Source: Ochotona curzoniae (taxonomy: Eukaryota; Chordata; Mammalia; Lagomorpha; Ochotonidae). From it: 64,000 nt of DNA. The stretch lies in assembly GCF_017591425.1 (NCBI RefSeq), contig NW_024466459.1:7688001-7752000 (forward strand), given 5' to 3'. The translations under genes and the position numbers were made by a program. Within the stretch, counting starts at the first letter, position 1, and the number at the start of each line of letters is the position of its first letter. Shown here in pieces: positions 11,908 through 23,310 of this stretch. The notes below the pieces were generated by a model. It ran no database searches, was not told the DNA's origin, and saw only the letters and a program-made list of their open reading frames with translations.

Positions 11908-12240
11908 GGGGCCCCATGCAGTGGCCTAGTGGCTAAAGTTCTCACCTTGGACATGCCAGGATCCCATATGGGTGCCAGTTCTAATCTCGGTGGCCCTGCT
12001 TCCCATCCAGCTCCCTGCTTGTGGCCTGGGAAAGCAGTGGAGGACGGGCCAAAGCCTTGGGACCCTGCACCCGTGTGGGAGACCTGGAGGAAGCTCCTGG
12101 CTTGGATTGGCACAGCACCAGCTGTTGCGGTCACTTGGGGAGTGAATCATCGGATGGAAGATCTTCCTCTCTGTCTCTCCTCCTCTCTGTATATCTGACT
12201 TTGCAATTAATAATGATAAATCTTTAAAAAAAACAACAAC
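11908..12240 (+). repeat. CSINE, young pika-like copy
   Basis: Full-length copy: the head GCAGTGGCCTAGTGGCTAAA, GGATCCCATATGGGTGCC, GCCTGGGAAAGCAGTGGAGG, CTTGGGGAGTGAATCATCGG and the CTCTGTATATCTGACTT tail. A possible imperfect target-site duplication (AAAGAGCTGCG at 11898 and AAAGATTTGCG at 12241, 9 of 11 identical) flanks it. Confidence 0.92.
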
Positions 12241-12619
12241 AAAGATTTGCGAAATGGTGGTGCTCCTGGGTGGACTCAAAGAGGTCTTGCTGCGTGCAGG
12301 TTTCTCGCAAGGAGCTGCTGGGTCTGTGTGGGGTGTCAGGGCCGTAGGGAGGAGCACATGTGAAGGCCGGTGGGTAGGAGAGAAGGGATGGTCAGAGGAA
12401 ACAGAAGTCCTTCAGGGCAGTTGGGAAGGGTCGTGGGTGTGCCTGGTGGGCGGCGGGAGGGATGGGTTGTGGAGGGAGGGGTAGTTGTTGATGAACCTCG
12501 GTGGTTTCTGCTTTTGTGGTTTCTGCCTTGCTTGCTTGGCTAGGGGCTGTGTGAACCCCAGGCCTGACGGCCGACGTGACACCCGGCAGGTCAGGAAGGA
12601 GAGCCCTGGTGTGCTTGCT

Positions 12620-13025
12620 AGATAAGTGGTTCACTGCCCTATAGCCCACCAGCTTGTACTTTTTGAAAGTACAAACCCACCAATAGGAGCCTGCCAAGTT
12701 GTTCTTTTTAAAAAGTTAACAGTTAAACTGGCCAATCATGACTGTATAATTATATGGAATTGGCCTGAAATGTGTAAGAACCCTGTGCTGTTCGGCCTGG
12801 CTCTTTTTCTGTTCTGCCCCTGCTGTTTCTGCTGCAGCCTCCGCTGCAGCCGCGCCCCACCCCTGCCCAGCCCTGCTGGGCTGGAGTGGTGGCGCTGAGT
12901 GATGGTGGTGGGTGACGGCTGGGAGCCTGGGTTAACCTGAATAAACTGCCCTTATACGTATGCACTGACTTCAGACTCCTGATGATTTTCTGGGGATTGC
13001 AAAATCTGGGCACAGATTGTGTGTC
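12620..13025 (+). mobile_element. Probable solo LTR of an endogenous retrovirus
   Basis: The stretch has LTR architecture. CCAAT-type motifs (CCAATAGGAG, GGCCAATCATG) and a TATAATTA box are followed by a GC-rich region, and then by CTGAATAAACTGCCC with an AATAAA poly(A) signal and a U5-like tail (GACTCCTGATGATTTTCTGG). No internal retroviral genes accompany it. The boundaries are approximate and the family is not recognised. Confidence 0.45.
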
Positions 13026-14052
13026 CTTGAATGTTTATGCGGAGACTGCCTGATGGGATCCACGGGGAAAGCAGGCAGAGACGGCCTCGGTCCAGTCTCT
13101 AACTGATCTCCTCCCCCTTTGCAGTGTGGCTCTGAGGTCCCCAGTGCTGTCCACTCTCTCTGTTCTTTGTCCCAGGGCTCTCTGGGTGTTCCCAGGGAAC
13201 ACAGTCTGTACTGCCTGTACTGCGTGGTGAGCAGCTGCTAAGAGGGAGCCCCTGCTGCCAGATGACACAGGGAGGCCCGTGGTGCCAGGGGGTCCCGGGC
13301 GCCCTGGGGAAACTCAATCGTACTGCAGCAGCAGAAAGAGATGAGAGTTCACTCTGACACTGACAGGTGCATGCTTTGTTTCATGCGCCAGGATATGGCC
13401 CAAGGACCGAGACAGCTTTTCGAAGAAAATTCGACCTGGAAACCAAGAAGGCTGGGCCTGGGGGCAGAGTGGTGGCTTAGAGAGGCCCGGTGTCTGTGTC
13501 GTGCCCTGAAGGTCTCATTCCACTTCTGGATGGAAAGCATTTAGCAATGAGGGGAGGTGTAACACATGCAAAAGAGCAAACATAAATTACCCAAAGATGA
13601 CAACGAGCATTCTTGCACTTGCCAGCCAGCCAAGGCCCGGGCACCTCCCACCCCGTGCCCTCCCTGTGGCTCCTCTCTCCCCCTGCAGTCAATTTCCCTC
13701 CTGGACGCTGGGGGTGGGGGGACTGTGCCACTGTTCCTCCACTAACTCTCCTTTTGCATAGATGCAGCTCTGCAGGATTGGGGGACCTTTAGTCTGTGGG
13801 GGCCTTCCGACCTAGGCCTGCTTATTCTTCAATGCTTCTTTTTTTTCCCTGTGCAGCTTCATCCAGGTATGGCTCGTCATTTAGGCGCTCTCGGGGCTGT
13901 GTAGAAGGTTCTGGATGTAACAGCACAGGGCTGCCGACATGGGGGTCTGTTCTCTGTCCCTCGGTATCCTGCCGAGAACAGCCTCCCGAGGACCTCCTGA
14001 CACACAAGGCTAAGAGTCCCACCCAGGGCTTGTGCTGAAAACGCAATTGCTG

Positions 14053-14332
14053 GGGGGCTGGCACCACGATGTAGCAGGTTAGGCTGCTGCCTGTGGTGCC
14101 AGCAGCCCATAAGGGCGCTGGTTCACGTTCTGGTTGTTCTACTTCTGATTCAGCTCCCTGCTCATGTGCCTGGGAAGGCAGCAGAAGATGGTCCAAGTGC
14201 ACTAGGATGGAGTTCTAAGCTTGTGGTTTCATCCTGGCAGAGGGGAGACCCTTCCTTCCTCCCTCTCTCCTGCCCTTCTTTCTCTTTCTTGCTTGTCTCT
14301 CCTGTATTCTGTCAAATAAACCTATTTTTAAG
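14053..14332 (+). repeat. CSINE with target-site duplication
   Basis: An older, diverged CSINE with GGCTGCTGCCTGTGGTGCCA, CCCATAAGGGCGCTGG, TGTGCCTGGGAAGGCAGC and a TCAAATAAACC tail. It is flanked by AAAACGCAATTG (14038-14049) and AAAAGGCAATTG (14333-14344), an 11-of-12 duplication that supports retroposition. Confidence 0.85.
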
Positions 14333-14734
14333 AAAAGGCAATTGGGGGGGAGGTTCCTGAGCCGCAGGTTATGCACATTAATTTTGACTAAGATGCCAGC
14401 CATTTCCAAAATCTGGACCAGTTTCCTGTTTTTGCTTCCATCAGCAGGGATCTGGGCCCCACCAGCACATGATCTGGTTACCCCGTTGGTTCCAGCCACT
14501 CTAGGAGGTTTGGAAAGGCATGTCTTATGTCTTCTTACCGTGACAACAAGGCCTCTCCCCAGTCCCCGACAAGCTCATAGTGACCCTGGCCCACCTGTGA
14601 CTTCTGTCGTATTAGGAGTAACATCCAAAGTGCCCACTCCACGGTCCTACCTCCCGACCCACCTCTTCCACTGTCTACTTCCCTCTTGCTGCCCCAGTCG
14701 CCCTGGCCTCAGACACCCAAGTCCAATCAGCAGT

Positions 14735-14920
14735 CCTGGCCCACGTACCTGGGGCCCTGCACCCACGTGGAAGACCCAGAAGAAGCTCTTAGCTTCTGGT
14801 TTAACCATGTGCCCAGCTGCGGAGTGGACCAGCGGATGGAACATCTCCCTGGGTCTCTCCTGCTCTTTCACTGTAACTCTGACTTTCAAATAAATAAGAA
14901 ATAAAAATCTTTGAAAAAGA
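14735..14920 (+). repeat. CSINE, 5' truncated
   Basis: Starts within the body (ACCTGGGGCCCTGCACCCAC, GTGGAAGACCCAGAAGAAGC) and ends with GACTTTCAAATAAATAAG and an A-rich tail. Confidence 0.8.
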
Positions 14921-15349
14921 AACCAGCACTCATTAACACCCCACACTGTTGTCCTGAACAAGCCTACACTTGCTCTCCTATTCCAGGACTGGAGAAAGCC
15001 ACTCTCACTGCTAGCCTCTCAGCCGTAAACCCCGGCCACATGACTCAACCATATGTTGCAGGCATGGCTGCCACGCTGTCTGGTTGGCCGGTTCCAGGCC
15101 AAGGCAGGGCCCTTCTGCTGCCCTGTGGTGGCTCATGGGCGTGTGTGTGCCCTGCTGAGGGCTGGAGCCCTGCAGGACCCAGAGGAGCAAAGCTGGTGTG
15201 GGGCGTCTGATCGTGGCAGGCTCTCCCAACCCTCCCAGCTACTCCTTCCTCTCCCCTGATGCCAGAAACGTACAGTGACTTTAAAAACACACATATTCCT
15301 GGAGGGGAAAGGAAGGGCGCTGGGTGTGGGGGGCGGGTGTGTGTGTCTT

Positions 15350-15475
15350 ATTGACTTCTCCCTAATTGCTGTAATTAAAAACACGTAAAGAATCTTTTTT
15401 TAACGACTTTGTCGTTATCATTAGCTAGTAGCACAGCTGCCGTATTAATTTCTCATTAGAACCCAATTCACAGCC
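15350..15475. promoter_or_regulatory. Candidate conserved regulatory block
   Basis: An AT-rich island inside GC-rich intron with CCTAATTGCTGTAATTAAAA, ATTAGCTAGTAG and GTATTAATTTCTCATTAG, several homeodomain-type TAATT cores in about 100 bp. It matches no repeat I know. The regulatory role is inferred from composition only. Confidence 0.3.
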
Positions 15476-17363
15476 CCTCTATGGGAAGAGGCACGGGAAG
15501 CAGGGGTGGGCCCGGCCTGGCTTAGCATCCCTGGCGAGGGGATAAGAAGGCTGTGTGGGGCAGAGAGGGCTAAGGAGGGGAGGGGTGCAGCAGAAGCAGT
15601 GTAATGGGGGTTCCCCTCCCCACATCCTTCCACCTGCAGCTTTGTCTCAGTCATGGCCGGTGCCTGAGCCTCACTGGTGCGTCTGGGTAACCCCTCCCCC
15701 TCTGGGGATGCTGAGCCCAGGCAGAGTCAGGGTGTCAGGCACCACTAGTCCCCTCCAGCTGCTTCTCACCCAAGTCCCAGACTGGGTGTCCTCAGAGGGC
15801 AGGCCTGCGGCAGCGCACTGCCTTCTCAAGGAAGATGCTGGGTGCCCCCGGGGGTCCTTACTTATTGAGGGTTTCTGTTCATGGCAGGTGCGCAGGGCTC
15901 CGCCATCCTCATCCTCCAGCTCGGGGCAGGAGGGTATGTATAGGGTGGAAGCAGACATCGGCTGTCTCTTAGCTGGCGTCAGCAGAGTCCCTCCTGTGCA
16001 GGGTCTGTGTGCTATGAGTCATCAGGGGCCCTTGAATCCCTGTCGCCATCTGGGAGGAAAGCACCAGAGCCACGCGGACACTGACCTCCCTGTCCTTTTT
16101 TGTGCAATGCAGGGAGTCAGTGTCGTCTCACCTTGGGGTGTTCAGCTCCCCAAATTCCTTGTTTAGCTGAACCAAATGCCCCCCCATTTCCTTCCCCTCT
16201 CCCCAGCTCAGTTGGAGAATGGGATCTGTAGTGCTGCCTGATGTATGTACATGCTAAACTCGCACACACACGCTCACAGGTGGGCGAACAGTAGACCAAT
16301 CCAGACAGACACATCTGTGTGAGCACACACCTAGACATGTGAACATGTACAACCCTTGTTCTCTCCCCTCCCAACATGGACAGAGGCACAGTGACTCGGG
16401 CACGCACTACTGCACACAGGCGTTCACACACAGTCTCTGCCTCCCGTTCTGGGCTCTCACGCCCAGCTACGAGAAGCTCCGCAGGAGGCTTCATTGATGC
16501 TGATGTGCCGGAAGTCCCTCCCCCGCTCCAATTATAAACACTCTACTTCATTCGAGATTTCTTTTCAGCTCCTTTCTCACCTGCCTCTCCCAGAAGCAAG
16601 CTCACTCCGTCCTGAGCCAGTGCCTGCCGAGAGGCCTGGATAAGCGTGAAGGTGAGGGGCTTACAGAGGGTGCCCATGCCCTCGAGACTCAGCATATCTG
16701 GGCCCTCTCCCTGTGGGAAACCCTGCAGGGAAGGGCCCACCGTGGGTTTTATTTCCAGCACACGCAGCTACAATAAAAATGGTGGTGGACAGCTACTCTG
16801 GGGCCCTGGTATCTCCTTATTCGGATAGTCCCATGTGGCGACTGGGGCCACTGGCAGAGCTCCAGGAGGGTCTCCTACATGGCTTTCTGCCCAGGCGGCC
16901 CCACAGACAGGCATCATTCCCCTTTCACACTGTGGGCTCTGGCACCTGCCGAGGACCACGGGACCCTGCACATTCAGGCTGAGGGGGCTGGAGAAACCAG
17001 GGCATGAAGCTCCAGCAGGCTGATGTGGCTGGGGAGGTTGTGGTTGCCGCGTCAATGTGTGACCTCAGAAGAGACTCTCAAGACAGGTGGCAAGACTCCC
17101 TCTGAGACACAAGTCACCCTCTCCTGGAATGAAGGGTGCCTGGGTTATTCTAGCCACGTCAGAGACACAGAACCATCTGGCCAGCTGGTGACCCTGGTAG
17201 CTCTTGCCACCTCTGGGTCTTGGTTCCAGCAACCACAAAATGTGGGTGAGCAGAAGGGGCACCCAGCGGTGTGGGTGGTCACAGCTGGCTCTGGCTTTGC
17301 TCAGGGTGTGACCCGTGCCCGGGCCCCCTCCCGCCTGCATGCTCAGGGTTCCACAATACTCAC

Positions 17364-17470
17364 AGGCCACCTGCACTTCGGTTTGCCGCTGCAGTAGCGC
17401 CCCCATCCGGTTCCGCACGATGCAGCGGTAGAAGCCGGCGTGGGTGCGGTCCAGGCTGGAGATCATGTAC
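17364..17470 (-). CDS. SDK2: SDK2 exon 3: second half of Ig domain 1
   Basis: This 107-nt exon encodes [20 protein letters not shown] followed by [15 protein letters not shown]. It supplies the D-x-G-x-Y-x-C signature of the Ig F strand ([10 protein letters not shown]), whose cysteine pairs with the one in exon 2, and then the G strand. The acceptor is a long pyrimidine tract ending CTCCTAG before 17470. The first G completes the Arg codon begun in exon 2. The donor is GCCT|GTGAGT, and the trailing T starts the Tyr codon finished by exon 4 (phase 1). The match to SDK2 is clear, because SDK1 has KLDAGFYRCVV and QRKSEVQVA at this place (family knowledge from memory). It is the shortest of the four exons and is flanked by a 21.5-kb and a 9.1-kb intron. 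Confidence 0.96.
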
Positions 17471-18649
17471 CTAGGAGACAGGGAGCAGAGGGCCAGTGAG
17501 CAGCGTGCAGAGGTCAGCCTGGGTTCTGGTGTCAGAGGTCAGGAAGTCGCCCCCTTCTGGAATGATATCATCATTGTCTACATCCTCACATCATGATATT
17601 CACTTTATTGGGTACTGACACAATTGTCAATATTCTACTGTGCCAAGATCATTAAAACCAACCAACCAAAAAGCAAACATCTAAGCAACTCAAGCTGAGA
17701 TTTTTTTTTTTTAAAGACTAAAATGAAAAAATACCAGGGAAAGAAGAATACATAGAAATCAACATTTTATTTAAAAAGAGCATTTTTGAGAAGACAAAAA
17801 GAGACCTCATTGCGGCACAGAGGCAATTTTACCGATCTGCTAAAATCAAATTTGATGCAAAGCCCACTGCGAGGGCCCGACTCTTCTCATTTTAGGTGCA
17901 TGGCTGCCAAGTGTTGAGCTTAGCATGGGAGAGAGCCTATGGCTTACCCCCTGGCAGAGTTTCTTTCTTGGAGGTGCAGAAGCTGAAGCTGAGAAATACC
18001 CTGATGTTGAACCTTAGTTCCCTTCCCTACTCTTCCCCTCTGCCCTGGGGAAGATCCCAGCTGGGCCCAGAGTCCTTCTGATAGCCAGACTGGTGGCAGG
18101 CCACTTTAGACTGGGACCACACCCCCCAGTCCCTACCTGCCTTCTTGGCCTGCATGTGTCTTGTGCAGAGCTGGGCACATGTGTGTCCTGGCCTGACTCT
18201 GTGATCCAGAACCCGCTGGTAGCTGGGTGCCTTATCTCTGCTCAGGATGGCAGCTCTTATCTTCCTCGTGACTGCACGCAGCGTGAAGATGCCAGGATAG
18301 CAGGTGCACCAGTCCTGAAACCCTGTTTCCTCTTCTCCAGTCCTCCTCAGAGCCAGCCCAAGTGCTCCTGTCTTTATCTTTCCCCCGGTGAGGGGAGGCA
18401 ACCTGGGGGAAACGGCTTCTTTGAAGCTGTGCTGGTAACCTGAGAGAGGAGACGGAAGGTGGGATGGGCTGGGAAATCTCGCTAGCTTTGAAGAGAACTC
18501 TACTAGGTGTTAAAGAGAAGAAAATGAATAAAAATGGCTGAAAAAAAAACCAGGAAAAAATGCACAACTTCTATCTTCATGAAAGCATACTTGCATGTCA
18601 GACTGCTCAAGACTTCCAGGTCTGGTCAAACCTGGGTGTTGGCAAGCAG

Positions 18650-19000
18650 GGAGGGGGACTGGAGCTCTCCGCTCTGTTGGTGGTACTGCAAATTGGTCTA
18701 ACCCTGGGGGAAAATCTGTCAGAATTAGAATATGCATGCTTTCTGACCCAGGAGTCACACTCTTGGGAACTGGCCTTTTTGATAATACTTGCAACAATGT
18801 GGGAAAAAAAAATAAGATACATTCCAGGATGTTCACTGTAGCATTGCTTGTAATTGCCGAGGTCAACGGATTAAAAACTGGGATCAACGGAAAAGTGCAT
18901 CAGAATGGGACTGGATCAATACATGATGCTGCCGCCACAGACTGAGGCAGAAAGCCTGCGGGGGTGGAAGAGGATCTTCTCTGGGATACAAAGAAAACGC
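18650..19000 (+). repeat. L1M 3' fragment
   Basis: GTTGGTGGTACTGCAAATTG, GAATATGCATGCTTTCTGAC, CCAGGATGTTCACTGTAGCA, TTGCTTGTAATTGCCGAGG follow the order of the 3' end of L1 ORF2. Heavily mutated, no usable reading frame. Confidence 0.75.
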
Positions 19001-19404
19001 AAGGCGAGTCCAAGGCCATGGGGGTGGCGGGAGGAGGCGAAGAGGGAGAGAAGTAGGAGGGATAAGGATGGGGGGGACAAGGTTTATGAATAAATACGAG
19101 GTAGCCAGAGGCTGAACAGTATTATAGCAGATTGCTCAGGCCAAGAATGATAACACAAGCTGTTAATGATACAGGCCACCAAATCCTTAGCTACGCTTTA
19201 GAGCACGCAAATGAAGCCAACCCAAATCACTTGCTTGTTGCAACAAAGGCAGTGTCTGTGGCTGGTGTGATGGCATGGCAGTGTTCGGTATGCTGATTTG
19301 TGTAAACTGAGATCCTATATATACTTATATGTGTAGGTACACAAAGTCACATGTGCAAACACATAGCAAGGTGGATTCGTACACACATTGGTATGTACAG
19401 AACA

Positions 19405-19724
19405 TGTTTTAAGAAGACAGATGGATTTATTGGAAAGGCAGAGTTAGAGGGAGACGGAGAGAGAAAGAGCTCCCATCTGCTGGTTTACTCCACACATGTC
19501 CACAGTGGTCAAAGACAAGGTTAGCCAGAAACAACACCCGGGTCTCCCACATGGGTGGCAGGGGTCTAAGCACCTAGGTCATCTTCTGTTGCCTTCTCAG
19601 GTGCATCAACAGGAAACTGGATGGGAAGTGCAGCAGTGGGTAGGACCTGAACCGATACTCCAATAAGGGATGCTGGCGTCACAAGCAGTGTCTTATCCCG
19701 TGGTGCCACAACGCAGGCCCCCCA
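19405..19724 (-). repeat. CSINE
   Basis: Reverse copy. GGATTTATTGGAAAGGCAGA is the tail, then CATCTGCTGGTTTACTCC, GGGTCTCCCACATGGGTGGC and ATCTTCTGTTGCCTTCTCAG, down to the tRNA-like head near CGTGGTGCCACAACGC. Diverged. Confidence 0.85.
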
Positions 19725-20606
19725 TGTAACATTTTTGGGGACAGACACTCCAGAACCTGATGTCCTCTCTGGGAGAGGAATCGGGCTGGGGAGGGTGGGA
19801 GACATCTGCCTCTTGAGTTTATGCCTTCCTGTGCCCTCAGGATTTTCTTTATTGTATGCATATATTGCTTTTATTTTAAAAATAAAAATTTAAAAACTGC
19901 ACGTTGTGCATATAATTTAAGTACACATTCTAAAGAATGCTCTAGAGACTCATCAGATCTGAATTTGTTTGCAGATGTTAGCAGCATGTCGCGAGACAAA
20001 AACTTTAATAATCAGAATTCCCATCTTCTACATAAGACTCCTTGCCCGTGGGCTCCAGCCAGGGTCCCCTCCCCCCTCAGACCCACCAACGGGTCACGAG
20101 CAAGGCTGCTGGGCTGCTGGCCTGACCCTACCCTGGGCAGCATCAGGATGGTCCTTGTCGTCTGTCGGGCTTGTCCTGGGCTACCGCGGGCCCTCCTGGG
20201 AAGACCTATTTCTGGCGCGTAGGCAACATTATTTAAAGTAACAGTTCTGCCCACTGCGATTCTCTCAGGGAAACCCGCTCCACTCCACCCAGCCTGCAGC
20301 CCTAGGCTCCCCTCCTCCCAGGCCCCCCAGACAGTGTGAGAGGCAGTTGGCTAGCATCTCGGCTCGCGACTCCAGCCCACTGTAGGCTTCCCCGAGGGTG
20401 ACAGTCACAGCACTCATCATTCCCACGGTGGTCTCTATCTACCAGGACACACTTGGCTCTCAGCTCTGCCTGCCCCACCCACCGTGGCTGCCAGCCCAGC
20501 GGGGAGCCAGATGAGCCCAGCCCTGGCCAGGTCTTCACCAGGGACAGAACAAATGACTTCTGGAGGAAACACGGGCTCATGCCTGCCTCATCCAAGAGCA
20601 AGTGTG

Positions 20607-20800
20607 GTGTTGGAGAAAGTTCCTGGACTTGGCAGCCGGGGAGATGCAGACTTGACTTCTGCTCGTCCTGGGCACGTGTGGGAACCTGACCAGCCTTGGT
20701 CTCCTCCTCTGTCACAGGGAGGCCATGATGAACACCTTGGATGCCAAGTGCCATACGAGGCCCTGGTCCGCGGCAGGTGCCACAACATGCTTGTGCAAAT
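20607..20800 (+). repeat. MIR
   Basis: GCCGGGGAGATGCAGACTTG through GGTCTCCTCCTCTGTCACAG to CAAGTGCCATACGAGGCCCT follows the forward MIR order, including the box-like GACTTGACTTC segment. Old and diverged. Confidence 0.45.
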
Positions 20801-21321
20801 GGGAGCAGGTGCACAAGGCCGTGGGGGAGATGTCAGGAGACCCAGTTAGGAAGGTAGAAAGGCACAGCTGAGCCTTCCCCAGAGTGGGCACACAGCATGG
20901 GCTGCCAGTCAAGCACCAGAGAGCAGGGACTCCCTTCCCTGGCACATTTTTGCACCTCCCCACCTGCAAGGCCCCTTGCCTTCTGCACCCTGCAGGTACA
21001 ATGGCCCAAGCCTGGATTTTTCCCAGGGATAACGAGCAAGGAGTGGGGACACAGCAGCCCCTGCCTGGTTAACCGCCCCAGTGAAGAACAGCTGCAGGGG
21101 CTGCTAGTGCACATGGGCACTTGTGCACATCCAAGTCCTTTGTAAAGAGCCACGTTATTTGCATAGTCACTGTAGGACATACAGTCATGTGATTGAAAAC
21201 ATAAGCCATCCAAGAAGGACACAGCAGCCTGGCTGCCTCCTTAGTGCCTCCGCAACCTTCCCAACCTCCAACACACCTGGGGATACCTCTGCTCTTAGTT
21301 CCCTGGATATCTTTCCAGAAC

Positions 21322-21639
21322 CTTTTTAAAGACTTATTTTTATTTTAAAGGCAGAGTCACAGAGAAGAGACAGATAGGTCTTTCATCCGCTGGTTCATTC
21401 CCTATATGTCCACATCGCAGAAGCTGAGCGGATAGGAAGCCACGAGCCTGGAGCTTCCTTCGGGTCTCCCATGTAGGTGCCGGGCTCCAAGGCTTTGGGC
21501 CATCCTCTGCTGCTTTCCTAGGCGCATTAGCAAGGAGCTGGGTTGGAGGTGGAGCAGCTGGGACTCAAGCCAGTGCCCGTGTGGGGTGTTGGTGCCACAA
21601 GAAGAGGCTTAGCTTGCTACACCATGACATCGCCCCCCA
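21322..21639 (-). repeat. CSINE
   Basis: Near full length in reverse: AAGACTTATTTTTATTTTAA, TTCATCCGCTGGTTCATTCC, GGGTCTCCCATGTAGGTGCC, GGCCATCCTCTGCTGCTTTC, and the head near GCTACACCATGACATCG. Confidence 0.88.
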
Positions 21640-22337
21640 GAGTTTCTTTATGCAGATGCCAAGCAAGTTCAAATTTCTAATTCCTCCCACTGGCCCTTTA
21701 CAAGCAGGGGATAGGGCCTCTGCAAGCCGGGCTCTGCACCTTGTGCTCTACAGTTATCTCGGAGAGCCTTCCTAGGGCCACATGGGCTTTCCTCAGCTCT
21801 CTGACAGATCCAGGGAATGTAGAAAGGGTGAAGGCGGCTCTGTCCAATGGGCAAAGAGGCAGGAGGCAGTGTGAAGCCTTAAGGCAGGGCTGGGAACTAG
21901 GGCAGCCAGAGGGCAGCGAGGGATGACACCGAGAGCCCACACCATCCTCCCTACTCCCATCCCTTGGCAATGGCCCCACCCAGTGCACTCTACCCAAGCA
22001 GGAACAGGGTCCATGGGCAGGCTGTGTGGGGAGACTCCCCTCACAGACTCCCTGGGACAGATAATTGGGTTTTTAGAGACAAGAGGAGAGCAGGGGAGAA
22101 AATAACTGCCTAACAAATGTGGCCTCGTCTGCGGCACCCGGGGAGACACGTACTGCCCTTTGTGGTTGGAGTCCTTGAGTGTCACAGTTGATATTTAAAA
22201 TGATTCTTACTCACATTAAATAAGATATTTCAATTCCACAAAGCTGTCAGGAGCTGATGCGGACACCAGAAATAATAGGCACCCTCTCCTTGTGTTGTCC
22301 TCGTTAATAAATCAGATGCCTGGAGACACACACGGCG

Positions 22338-22362
22338 ATGCTCATGTGGACAAAGGGGTTTG

Positions 22363-22403
<41 letters not shown>

Positions 22404-22790
22404 CCCATGGATGCACACCACCCAGGTGCACATTCATGCACACTTCTGTGCATACACACGTACACTCATAAAACCTACCCCATGCAAACTCACACACACG
22501 AGGCATGTGTGAACACACCTACCAGCAAACACACAGGCACACAGAGCCAACATACGCACACCACTCTCACACACACACCACGACATACACACACCAGCCA
22601 GCCTGCACATGTGTGTACACATCACATGGATGTGTACACACCCACATGCATGCATGTGTAACACAAGCACACACATGCCCTCACGAACACACATGCACAT
22701 ATGTGTACAATCCACACAAAGGCATACACCCAGATACACAAGAGTACACACACCTGCACCTGTGCACACACACACACACGTGCTTGTACT
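22338..22790 (+). repeat. CA-rich microsatellite tract
   Basis: A pure (CA)n core at about 22368-22402 is followed by some 390 bp of interrupted CACA, CACG and CATG units. The open reading frames across it (HTHTHTH-type peptides) are by-products of the repeat and not genes. Confidence 0.9.
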
Positions 22791-23149
22791 AGGCTTCTCT
22801 TCAAGTGAACTGTGTTAAGGGACAGAAGACAGCAGAGTAGCCACCTCCCCTGGGGGCTCTGCCTGCTACGTGCAGGTGACACACACACAGCTAAGGCCAT
22901 CACAGAGGTAGGCCATGGGTACAGGCTCCCTTCTCTCGTCCCCTGGACTCTCTGGCAGCCAGTGCGAGGGCGTGTGCGTGCCCACGTGTGACACCTGCCA
23001 TGCCCTGAACTCCTTCCTGCACCAGCACACCTAGGTGGGGCTCACAGAACTGGCTGTGTGGAGGTGACTGGTAAGAGGATGCGTCTGCCCTGTGTGTTGG
23101 CTTTTACTAAGGCCCTTCAGAGAGATGTCAAGGCAAAAGAACATGTGCC

Positions 23150-23310
23150 AGATAATAAATAACAGCAATGATATACACGCCCGGAGTGAATGTAATCATT
23201 ATTATAAGAAACGGCATCCATCCTAAGCGCTTTGACATACAACATCTCGCAGATGAGAAAACCGGTGCTCAGAGACAGGAAGTAACTTGCCCAAGACCCT
23301 TCTTTAAAAA
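23150..23310 (-). repeat. MIR
   Basis: CCTAAGCGCTTTGACATACA, CAGATGAGAAAACCGGTGCT and GGAAGTAACTTGCCCAAGAC match the reverse strand of MIR in order. It retains AAGCGCTTT and the ACTTGCCCAAG core almost intact. Confidence 0.75.

Larger units (their letters stand above)
8303..17363 (-). other. SDK2: SDK2 intron 3 (9.1 kb)
   Basis: Phase 1 intron separating Ig1 from Ig2, with GT-AG ends. It holds MIR fragments, CSINE copies near 10.4, 12.0, 14.2 and 14.8 kb, a probable solo LTR at about 12.6-13.0 kb, and an AT-rich block rich in TAATT motifs at 15.35-15.48 kb. No exon is seen in it. Confidence 0.9.

Noticed and set aside
15555..16166. 203-codon plus-strand open frame
   Set aside because: No domain, signal or homology recognised, and no splice or promoter context. 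Chance frame in GC-rich intron.
22338..22790. Repeated units resembling a CRISPR array
   Set aside because: Units are dinucleotide-based without constant repeats and unique spacers, in a mammalian genome.
22434..22903. Cys/Val/His-rich open frames on both strands
   Set aside because: They are products of the CA/TG repeat and not metal-binding or toxin-like proteins.
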